This document shows, piece by piece, positions 58,254 through 64,000 of a stretch of DNA of 64,000 bases. Position 1 is the first letter of the stretch, and the number at the start of each line of letters is the position of its first letter. The notes below the pieces were generated by a model, which was not told the origin of the DNA, did not search any database, and was given only the letters and a program-made list of their open reading frames with translations. The stretch covers positions 3,472,001-3,536,000 of the forward strand of contig NZ_CP107549.1 in the NCBI RefSeq assembly GCF_025837155.1, written 5' to 3'. A program made the position numbers and the translations under genes. The DNA is from Pseudomonas sp. Z8(2022). Lineage in GTDB: Bacteria; Pseudomonadota; Gammaproteobacteria; Pseudomonadales; Pseudomonadaceae.

Positions 58254-58685
58254 GTGGAACAGACCGTTACTGCCTGGTTGATACCCGCTCTGACCCTGGT
58301 GGTCGGCATCGCCGTGGGCTTTGTGCTCGCCCGCCTGGCCCCCAATGCTGCACCGGGCCGTACCCAGCGGCAGATGGATGAAATGCAGGCGCGCTTCGAG
58401 GCCTACCAGAACGAAGTGGTGACCCACTTCAACACCACCGCCAGCCTGGTGAAGAAACTCACCCAGAGCTATCAGGAAGTGCAGGAGCACCTGTCCGACG
58501 GCGCCAACCGTCTGGCCCTGGACGAGCTGACCCGTCAGCGCCTGCTGGCCACCCTCAACAGCACCGAAGCAGGCGAAAAACGCGACCGCCTGACGCCGCC
58601 GAAGAACTACGAAATGCCCAAGGACTACGCACCGAAGAGCGACGGCCCGGGCATGCTGGACGAAAGCTACGGGTTGAAGAAGTAA
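58254..58685 (+). CDS. YhcB/ZapG family inner-membrane protein (DUF1043)
   Basis: A 143-residue protein with a GTG start after GAGGAAGGA. One transmembrane helix (VTAWLIPALTLVVGIAVGFVLARL, about 4-27) is followed by a coiled coil (about 35-85) and a polar tail containing LTPPKNYEMPKDYAPK. YhcB/ZapG interacts with divisome and elongasome proteins in E. coli and links envelope growth to division. It is divergent from the hydrolase and is followed by a terminator. Confidence 0.9.
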   Translation: MEQTVTAWLIPALTLVVGIAVGFVLARLAPNAAPGRTQRQMDEMQARFEAYQNEVVTHFNTTASLVKKLTQSYQEVQEHLSDGANRLALDELTRQRLLATLNSTEAGEKRDRLTPPKNYEMPKDYAPKSDGPGMLDESYGLKK

Positions 58686-58704
58686 CCCGCCGGCCGGAAA
58701 CAAC

Positions 58705-58729
58705 GAGCCCCGCAATCGCGGGGCTTTTT
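58705..58729 (+). terminator. yhcB terminator
   Basis: AGCCCCGC / GCGGGGCT with a 4-base loop and a T5 tract, 20 bases after the stop. Confidence 0.9.
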
Positions 58730-58759
58730 ATTGACCGCGGTTGTGGACTACGCGGGACG

Positions 58760-58819
58760 GTAGAAGCGAATTCATTCGCGATCATCGTAAGCCCATATCG
58801 CGAATGAATTCGCTCCTAC
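58760..58819. repeat. Paired inverted REP elements (BIME-like)
   Basis: Two 23-bp units in inverted orientation, 58760-58782 and 58797-58819, match at 22 of 23 positions and share the core AGCGAATTCATTCGCGAT; 14 bases separate them. Read outward they carry GTAGGAGCG, the start of the common Pseudomonas REP. The pair lies between the yhcB and cysN terminators. Confidence 0.8.
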
Positions 58820-58837
58820 AAAAGAAACCCCACAAAC

Positions 58838-58867
58838 GATGAGCCCCGCTAATAAGCGGGGCTCATC
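58838..58867 (-). terminator. cysDNC terminator
   Basis: A 13-bp stem GATGAGCCCCGCT / AGCGGGGCTCATC with a 4-base loop, 17 bases after the cysN stop on the minus strand, followed by GTTTG. Confidence 0.75.
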
Positions 58868-58884
58868 ATGCAGCATCGCGAATG

Positions 58885-60780
58885 TCAGATCGCGCCGCGG
58901 CTACGCAGCAGATCGAGCACCGCCTTGACGCCCTCCTCGACCGACTGGGTCTGGGTGTCGATCACCAGATCGGCATCCAGCGGTACGTCGTAAGGGAAGC
59001 TTTCGCCCGGGATATTGTCACCACCGGCAGCATACAGCCCCTGCGGGTCGCGCTCGGCGCAGATCTGCGGCGAAGCCTGGACGTAAACGGTAACCAGACG
59101 CTCGCTGCCGATCAGCGCCTTGGCCTGTTCGCGGCCTTCGGCATCCGGGGCAACGAACGCAGCCAGGGCGATCAGGCCCGCTTCGTTGAACTGACGCGCC
59201 ACATGAGCGGCGCGGCGCCAGTTCTCGGCACGGCCGGCGCGATCCTGCGGCAGCCCCTTGTTCAGATCGTGACGCAGGTTCTGACCGTCGAGTACGTAAA
59301 CGGCACGGCCCATGTCGAACAGCTTGCGCTCGACCGCATAGGCCAGGGTGCTCTTGCCGGCGCCGGACAGGCCGCTGAACAGCACGGTGGCCGGCTGCTG
59401 GCCGAAGCGCGAGGCACGCTCCTCGGTCGATACGTGTGCCAGACGGCCATGCTGGCCGCTGCCATGGGCGACCGGGTCGGCGATGATCATGCCGGCACCG
59501 ACAGTGCCATTGGTCAGGCGGTCGATGACGATAAAGGCACCGGTGGTGCGGTTGTACTCATAACCGTCCAGCGCAATGGGCGCGTCCAGCGCGATCCTGA
59601 CCCGGCCGATTTCGTTGAGTTTCAGCTCGCTGGCGGCACCCTGCTCCAGGGTGTTCACATCGACGCGATGAGCGATGCTCGGAATCGAACCCGGCACATA
59701 GCTGGTGGCGCGTTTGAAGTCGTATTTCTTGCCCGGCAGCATCGGCTCCTCGCCCATCCATACCAGCATGGCCTCGAAGCTGTCGGTCACCTGCGGCAGG
59801 TTGTCGGCATGCACCAGCATGTCGCCACGCGATACGTCGATCTCGTCTTCCAGGGTCAGGGTGATCGCCTGGCCCGGACCGGCATGTTCCAGCTCGCCCT
59901 CGAAAGTGACGATGGACTTGACCTTGCTGGTCTTGCCTGAAGGCAGCGCCATGACCTCATCGCCCTTGCGCACGATGCCGCTGGCCAGGGTGCCGGCGAA
60001 GCCGCGGAAGTTGAGGTTGGGGCGGTTGACGTACTGCACCGGGAAACGCAGGTCGTCGAAGTTGCGGTCACCCGCCACTTCCACGGTCTCGAGAATCTCC
60101 ATCAGCGACTGGCCGGTGTACCAGGGCGAGCGCTCGGACCTGTTGACCACGTTGTCGCCCTTGAGCGCCGACATCGGCACGAACGCGAGGGTGGTCGGGC
60201 GCAGGTTGATCTTCTCGGCGAAGGCCAGGTAGTCGGCCTTGATCTGCTCGAACACGCCCTGATCGAAGTCCTTCAGGTCCATCTTGTTGACGGCAACGAC
60301 GATGTGCTTGATGCCCAGTAGCGAGGCGATGAAGCTGTGGCGCCTGGTCTGGGTCTGCACGCCGTAACGGGCGTCGATGAGGATGATGGCCAGGTCGCAG
60401 GTCGAGGCGCCGGTGGCCATGTTACGTGTGTACTGCTCGTGGCCGGGTGTGTCGGCGATGATGAACTTGCGCTTGGCGGTGGAGAAGTAGCGGTAGGCGA
60501 CATCGATGGTGATGCCCTGCTCGCGCTCGGCCTGCAGGCCGTCGACCAGCAGCGCCAGGTCGATGTCATCGCCGGTGGTGCCGACCTTCTTCGAATCCTT
60601 GGTAATGGCTTCCAGATGATCTTCGTAGATCATCTTGGAATCATGCAGCAGACGGCCGATCAGCGTGCTCTTGCCGTCGTCGACGTTGCCGCAGGTGAGA
60701 AAGCGCAGCAATTCCTTGCGCTCGTGCTGAGCCAGGTAGGCAAGAATGTCCTGGCTGATCAAATCGGATTGGTGACTCAT
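58885..60780 (-). CDS. cysNC: Sulfate adenylyltransferase subunit 1 / APS kinase fusion (CysNC)
   Basis: A 631-residue bifunctional protein of sulfate activation. The N-terminal CysN part (about 1-440) is an EF-Tu-like GTPase with [30 protein letters not shown] and NKMD, which drives APS formation by CysD. The C-terminal CysC part (about 455-631) has its own P loop, [18 protein letters not shown], and phosphorylates APS to PAPS. Twelve bases separate it from cysD upstream. Both activities in one chain may channel APS. Confidence 0.97.
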   Translation of the reverse strand: MSHQSDLISQDILAYLAQHERKELLRFLTCGNVDDGKSTLIGRLLHDSKMIYEDHLEAITKDSKKVGTTGDDIDLALLVDGLQAEREQGITIDVAYRYFSTAKRKFIIADTPGHEQYTRNMATGASTCDLAIILIDARYGVQTQTRRHSFIASLLGIKHIVVAVNKMDLKDFDQGVFEQIKADYLAFAEKINLRPTTLAFVPMSALKGDNVVNRSERSPWYTGQSLMEILETVEVAGDRNFDDLRFPVQYVNRPNLNFRGFAGTLASGIVRKGDEVMALPSGKTSKVKSIVTFEGELEHAGPGQAITLTLEDEIDVSRGDMLVHADNLPQVTDSFEAMLVWMGEEPMLPGKKYDFKRATSYVPGSIPSIAHRVDVNTLEQGAASELKLNEIGRVRIALDAPIALDGYEYNRTTGAFIVIDRLTNGTVGAGMIIADPVAHGSGQHGRLAHVSTEERASRFGQQPATVLFSGLSGAGKSTLAYAVERKLFDMGRAVYVLDGQNLRHDLNKGLPQDRAGRAENWRRAAHVARQFNEAGLIALAAFVAPDAEGREQAKALIGSERLVTVYVQASPQICAERDPQGLYAAGGDNIPGESFPYDVPLDADLVIDTQTQSVEEGVKAVLDLLRSRGAI

Positions 60781-60792
60781 GATGCGCGATCC

Positions 60793-61710
60793 TCAGAAAT
60801 AGCCCTGACGTTTCTTCTCTTCCATCGAACCGGCCTGGTCGTGGTCGATGACCCGGCCCTGGCGTTCGCTGGTCTTGGTCAGGAGCATCTCCTGGATGAT
60901 GTCCGGCAGGGTCGCCGCCGTGGACTCCACCGCGCCGGTGAGCGGGTAGCAGCCAAGGGTACGGAAACGCACCATCTTCTTGGTGATGCGCGCCTTCTCC
61001 TCATCGGAGAGATGCTCGAGGATGCGTTCATCGTCGATCATGATCAGCGTACCGTTCTTCTCGATCACCTCGCGTTCGGCGGCGAAGTACAGCGGCACGA
61101 TCGGGATCTGCTCCAGATAGATGTATTGCCAGATGTCCAGCTCGGTCCAGTTCGACAGCGGGAACACGCGGATCGACTCGCCCTTCTTGACCTTGCCGTT
61201 GTAGATGTTCCACAGCTCGGGACGCTGGTTCTTCGGATCCCAGCGGTGCTTGCTGTCGCGGAAGGAGTAGACACGCTCCTTGGCGCGGGACTTCTCTTCG
61301 TCACGGCGCGCACCACCGAAGGCGGCGTCGAAGCCGTATTTGTCCAGCGCCTGCTTGAGGCCCTCGGTCTTCATCACGTCGGTGTGCTTGGCACTGCCGT
61401 AGGTGAAGGGGTTCATGTCCTGCGCCACACCATCGGGGTTGATGTGGGTGATCAGGTCCAGGCCCATCTCGCTGACCATCTTGTCGCGGAAGCTGTACAT
61501 CTCCTGGAACTTCCAGCGCGTATCGACGTGCATCACCGGAAACGGCAGCTTGCCGGGAAAGAACGCCTTGCGGGCCAGATGCAGCATCACGGCTGAATCC
61601 TTGCCGATGGAATAGAGCATCACCGGGTTATCGAATTCGGCGGCCACTTCACGAATGATGTGGATGCTTTCCGCCTCCAGCTGCTTCAGATGGGTCAGTT
61701 TGTCGAGCAT
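60793..61710 (-). CDS. cysD: Sulfate adenylyltransferase subunit 2
   Basis: A 305-residue PP-loop ATP pyrophosphatase making APS from ATP and sulfate with CysN. The PP loop is [18 protein letters not shown] (about residues 33-50); [16 protein letters not shown] and the C-terminal QGRVIDHDQ complete the family pattern. First gene of cysD-cysNC. Pseudomonads place this operon under CysB/sulfur-starvation control; I could not confirm a CysB site. Confidence 0.97.
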   Translation of the reverse strand: MLDKLTHLKQLEAESIHIIREVAAEFDNPVMLYSIGKDSAVMLHLARKAFFPGKLPFPVMHVDTRWKFQEMYSFRDKMVSEMGLDLITHINPDGVAQDMNPFTYGSAKHTDVMKTEGLKQALDKYGFDAAFGGARRDEEKSRAKERVYSFRDSKHRWDPKNQRPELWNIYNGKVKKGESIRVFPLSNWTELDIWQYIYLEQIPIVPLYFAAEREVIEKNGTLIMIDDERILEHLSDEEKARITKKMVRFRTLGCYPLTGAVESTAATLPDIIQEMLLTKTSERQGRVIDHDQAGSMEEKKRQGYF

Positions 61711-61841
61711 GGCTACTCACGGTTTGCTGTTATGGGCCGGCGGGCCGTGGACGAGCGCGCACTCTAACACAGCACCTGCTTATACTCAGGGCGCTGCTTA
61801 GATCGAAACGATCTAGAGTTATACCCGCTGGTGCGGGCGTT
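61711..61841. other. cysD upstream region with short inverted repeat
   Basis: The 131-bp gap between the Nif3-like gene and cysD (both minus strand) must hold the cysD promoter. It contains TAGATCG-AAA-CGATCTA (61799-61815) and, closer to cysD, a TATAAG hexamer that could be a -10. No confident terminator or CysB box was found. Confidence 0.4.
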
Positions 61842-62600
61842 TCAGATCGGATTGGGACAGTCGATGAACAGGTGCTCGAGGGCGAAACGCCTCGCCAGAT
61901 AATCACCCAGCGCCTGCACGCCATAGCGCTCGGTGGCGTGATGACCGGCGGCGATGAAGCTCACGCCATTTTCCCGTGCGCTGTGGAAAGTCTGCTCGGA
62001 GGCTTCGCCAGTCAGGTACAGGTCGACTCCGGCAGCGATGGCCTGGTCGATATAGCCCTGGCCACCGCCCGTGCACCAGCCAACCCGACGGATCAGGCCT
62101 CCGCCTTCGACCAGCAGCGGCTCACGCCCCAGCGCCTGCTGAACGTGGCGGGCAAAATCGCGGGCGTTCATCGGCTCAGGCAGTGAACCGACCAGACCGA
62201 CGGTACGAGGATTTTCCGGCTCCAGCGGGCCTTCGACGACGATGCCGAGCTGGCGCGCCAGCTGCACATTGTTACCCACCTCGGGATGCACATCGAGCGG
62301 CAGGTGATAGGCCAGCAGGCTGATGTCGTGAGTCAGCAGCGCTTTCAGGCGACGCTGCTTCATACCGGTGACGCTGGGGTTCTCGCCCTTCCAGAAATAG
62401 CCGTGATGCACCAGCAGAACATCGGCTTGCGCCTCGATGGCGGCCTCGATCAGCGCCTGGCTGGCGGTAACCCCGCTGACGATACGGCTGACCTGCGGGC
62501 GCCCCTCCACCTGCAGGCCATTAGGGCAATAATCGCTGATGCGCGACGCGTTCAGAAACGCGTCAGCTTCTTCCACTAGCGTGGACAGGGCAATGGCCAT
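61842..62600 (-). CDS. Nif3-like dinuclear metal centre protein (YbgI/DUF34)
   Basis: A 252-residue protein of the NIF3 family, which forms toroidal hexamers with a two-metal site. Ligand motifs are visible: VLLVHHGYFWKGE (His-His), HLPLDVHPEVGNN (His, Asp) and, near the C terminus, FIAAGHHATERYG (His and Glu). A GTP cyclohydrolase-type or amidohydrolase activity has been proposed for the family, but the role is unclear. The ATG giving MAIALSTLVEEAD was used. It is divergent from algW. Confidence 0.92.
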   Translation of the reverse strand: MAIALSTLVEEADAFLNASRISDYCPNGLQVEGRPQVSRIVSGVTASQALIEAAIEAQADVLLVHHGYFWKGENPSVTGMKQRRLKALLTHDISLLAYHLPLDVHPEVGNNVQLARQLGIVVEGPLEPENPRTVGLVGSLPEPMNARDFARHVQQALGREPLLVEGGGLIRRVGWCTGGGQGYIDQAIAAGVDLYLTGEASEQTFHSARENGVSFIAAGHHATERYGVQALGDYLARRFALEHLFIDCPNPI

Positions 62601-62653
62601 GAAGATTCCTCTCAAGCTGTTGCGGGCCGCTGCCTTATTGGCGAGCTCCTCAC

Positions 62654-62659
62654 TATAAT
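62654..62659 (+). promoter_or_regulatory. Likely algW -10 element
   Basis: TATAAT, a perfect -10 hexamer, lies 51 bases before the algW ATG. The best-spaced -35 (TGCCTT, 17 bp upstream) is weak. Confidence 0.45.
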
Positions 62660-62710
62660 GCGCCACCTTAAGGGCCGCATTTGGCCCCCGCAACCCTCAG
62701 GATTGTCCCG

Positions 62711-63853
62711 ATGCCCCAGGCACTGCGTTTTCTCGGTTGGCCATTGCTGGTCGGTGTGTTGCTCGCACTGCTGCTGATCCAGCGCTACCCGGAATGGGTA
62801 GGCCTGCCGAGCCAGGACGTGCAGCTGGTGCAGGCACCGGTCTACGGTCGCCTGCAGGAAGGCCCCGTGTCCTACGCCGAGGCGGTCGATACCGCGTCGC
62901 CAGCGGTGGCCAACCTCTACACCACCAAGCTGGTGAGCAAACCGGCGCACCCGCTGTTCGAAGACCCGACGTTCCGCCGCTTCTTTGGCGACAACCTGCC
63001 GCGCCAGCAACGTATGGAATCGAGCCTCGGCTCGGCGGTGCTGATGAGCCGAGACGGTTATCTGCTGACCAACAACCACGTGGTCAGCGGCGCCGACCAG
63101 ATCGTCGTGGCCCTCAAGGACGGCCGCGAAACCCTGGCACGGGTAATCGGCAACGACCCGGAAACCGATCTGGCGGTCCTGAAGATCGACCTGCCCAATC
63201 TGCAGGCCATCACCCTCGGTCGCTCCGACAACATACGCATCGGCGACGTCACCCTGGCCATCGGCAACCCCTTTGGCGTCGGCCAGACCGTGACCATGGG
63301 CATCATCAGCGCTACCGGGCGCAACCAGTTGGGCCTCAATACCTACGAGGACTTCATCCAGACCGATGCCGCCATCAACCCGGGCAACTCCGGCGGTGCG
63401 CTGGTCGATGCCCACGGCAATCTGGTGGGGATCAACACGGCGATCTTCTCGAAATCCGGTGGTTCTCAAGGTATCGGCTTCGCCATACCGGTGAAGCTGG
63501 CACTGGAGGTGATGCGCGCGATCATCGAACACGGCCAGGTGATCCGCGGCTATCTGGGCGTCGAGGTACAACCGCTGACGCCGGAGCTGGCGGAGTCCTT
63601 CGGTCTGGAAGGCCGCCCGGGCATCGTCGTCGCCGGCGTTTACCGCGACGGCCCGGCGCAGAAGGCCGGGCTGCAGCCTGGCGACCTGATCCTCAGCATC
63701 GACGGCGAACCGGCCAGTGACGGCCGCCGCTCGATGAACCAGGTAGCGCGGACCAAGCCGGGCGACAAGATCAGCATCGAAGTGCTGCGCAACGGCAAGT
63801 CGCTGCAGCTGACTGCAGAGATCGGTATTCGTCCTCCCGTCAACGGCAACTGA
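62711..63853 (+). CDS. algW: Periplasmic site-1 serine protease AlgW (DegS-like)
   Basis: A 380-residue trimeric-type HtrA protease anchored by one N-terminal helix (LGWPLLVGVLLALLLIQ). The triad is His123 (TNNHVV), Asp153 (ETDLAVLK) and Ser227 (PGNSGGALV). One PDZ domain (about 275-370) binds misfolded outer-membrane protein C termini such as ...WVF and thereby unlocks the protease, which cleaves the anti-sigma factor MucA and frees AlgU. Start: the ATG giving MPQALRFLGWP. It is a single gene, next to the Nif3-like protein. Confidence 0.97.
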   Translation: MPQALRFLGWPLLVGVLLALLLIQRYPEWVGLPSQDVQLVQAPVYGRLQEGPVSYAEAVDTASPAVANLYTTKLVSKPAHPLFEDPTFRRFFGDNLPRQQRMESSLGSAVLMSRDGYLLTNNHVVSGADQIVVALKDGRETLARVIGNDPETDLAVLKIDLPNLQAITLGRSDNIRIGDVTLAIGNPFGVGQTVTMGIISATGRNQLGLNTYEDFIQTDAAINPGNSGGALVDAHGNLVGINTAIFSKSGGSQGIGFAIPVKLALEVMRAIIEHGQVIRGYLGVEVQPLTPELAESFGLEGRPGIVVAGVYRDGPAQKAGLQPGDLILSIDGEPASDGRRSMNQVARTKPGDKISIEVLRNGKSLQLTAEIGIRPPVNGN

Positions 63854-63889
63854 TCGACCAGCATTTTCATCTGGGAATTTTTCTCGACT

Positions 63890-63920
63890 GAGTTTAATGT
63901 AATGTTATTACATTAAACTC
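63890..63920. promoter_or_regulatory. 31-bp palindrome, Zur-like operator candidate
   Basis: Perfect 14-bp arms GAGTTTAATGTAAT / ATTACATTAAACTC around GTT. The centre, TGTAATGTTATTACA, resembles Fur-superfamily sites, in particular the Zur pattern with TGTTAT/ATAACA halves. It lies 18 bases before the TTG of the next gene and probably overlaps its promoter. Confidence 0.6.
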
Positions 63921-63937
63921 AACTTCGGAGATTTCCC

Positions 63938-64000
63938 TTGCGCACCACCACCATCCTGCTTGCCGGCAGCCTTCTGACTCCCTGCGTTCCTGCTGCCGAA
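63938..64000 (+). CDS. N-terminal fragment of an exported protein (cut by window end)
   Basis: A TTG start with GGAG eight bases upstream begins (M)RTTTILLAGSLLTPCVPAAE, a Sec-type signal peptide. Only 21 codons are inside the window, so the product cannot be named. Behind a Zur-like operator a zinc-related outer-membrane receptor or binding protein is the natural guess, but this is inference from the operator alone. Confidence 0.6.
   Translation, partial: MRTTTILLAGSLLTPCVPAAE

Overview
The window is a GC-rich gammaproteobacterial chromosome segment that I assign to Pseudomonas. From about 6.2 kb to the end, the order is ampG - mscS-like - yajQ - response regulator - panE-like - sensor kinase - cobalamin adenosyltransferase - mutT - GST - argJ - secA - M23 protease - dciA - dcw cluster - rnpB - rsmI - lpoA - yraN - SIS - BON - sspBA - petCBA - rpsI - rplM - tas - acyl-CoA dehydrogenase - AraC regulator - zapE - trpS - cysNC - cysD - algW. 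As I remember it, this matches the PA4393-PA4446 block of P. aeruginosa PAO1. REP-type repeats containing GTAGGAGCGAATTCATTCGC point to the mendocina/oleovorans side of the genus, but that placement is an inference. No tRNA gene, insertion sequence, prophage, CRISPR array or obvious island is visible; nearly everything is core chromosome.

Layout. 1-8 kb: end of a SulP anion transporter, purine and pyrimidine salvage (hpt, upp-uraA), a DUF481 outer-membrane protein, a small exported protein, an alkyltransferase-like protein and the muropeptide permease AmpG. 8-14 kb: MscS-type channel, YajQ, a response regulator with a ruined GGDEF site, a PanE-like reductase, a PAS/HAMP histidine kinase and a PduO-type adenosyltransferase. 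14-21.7 kb: mutT-thiE fusion, GST, argJ, secA, M23 peptidase, DciA. 21.8-39.6 kb: the complete division and cell wall (dcw) cluster on the minus strand, mraZ-rsmH-ftsL-ftsI-murE-murF-mraY-murD-ftsW-murG-murC-ddlB-ftsQ-ftsA-ftsZ-lpxC. It is preceded by a sigma70-type promoter and four 10-bp-spaced MraZ boxes. 39.8-44.5 kb: RNase P RNA, then rsmI diverging from lpoA-yraN-SIS-BON. 44.6-49.5 kb: sspB-sspA, cytochrome bc1 (petABC), rpsI-rplM, all minus strand. 49.7-58.7 kb: aldo-keto reductase, endonuclease V, an LCAD-like acyl-CoA dehydrogenase diverging from a GlxA-type AraC regulator, an exported repeat-like protein, zapE, trpS, an alpha/beta hydrolase and YhcB/ZapG. 58.9-64 kb: cysNC-cysD, a Nif3-like protein, the envelope-stress protease AlgW, and the first 21 codons of an exported protein behind a 31-bp palindrome.

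How the genes fit together. The dominant theme is building and monitoring the cell envelope. The dcw genes make lipid II and the divisome. LpoA activates a penicillin-binding protein. AmpG recycles wall fragments. LpxC commits precursors to lipid A. SecA exports proteins, AlgW senses outer-membrane stress, and ZapE and ZapG touch division. The other blocks are housekeeping: translation (rpsI, rplM, trpS, rnpB, rsmI), respiration (petABC), sulfate activation (cysNC, cysD) and arginine synthesis (argJ).

I did not find a convincing undescribed multi-gene system. The most interesting signals are small: a Zur-like perfect palindrome at 63890-63920; a 10-bp hairpin whose loop carries an Hfq/Crc-type AACAACAA motif directly before a start codon (53860-53892); TetR-type palindromes upstream of the acyl-CoA dehydrogenase and between rsmI and lpoA; a 77-residue tandem duplication inside AmpG; a possible YegP/DUF1508-like appendix on TrpRS; and a possible sigma54 promoter before upp-uraA.
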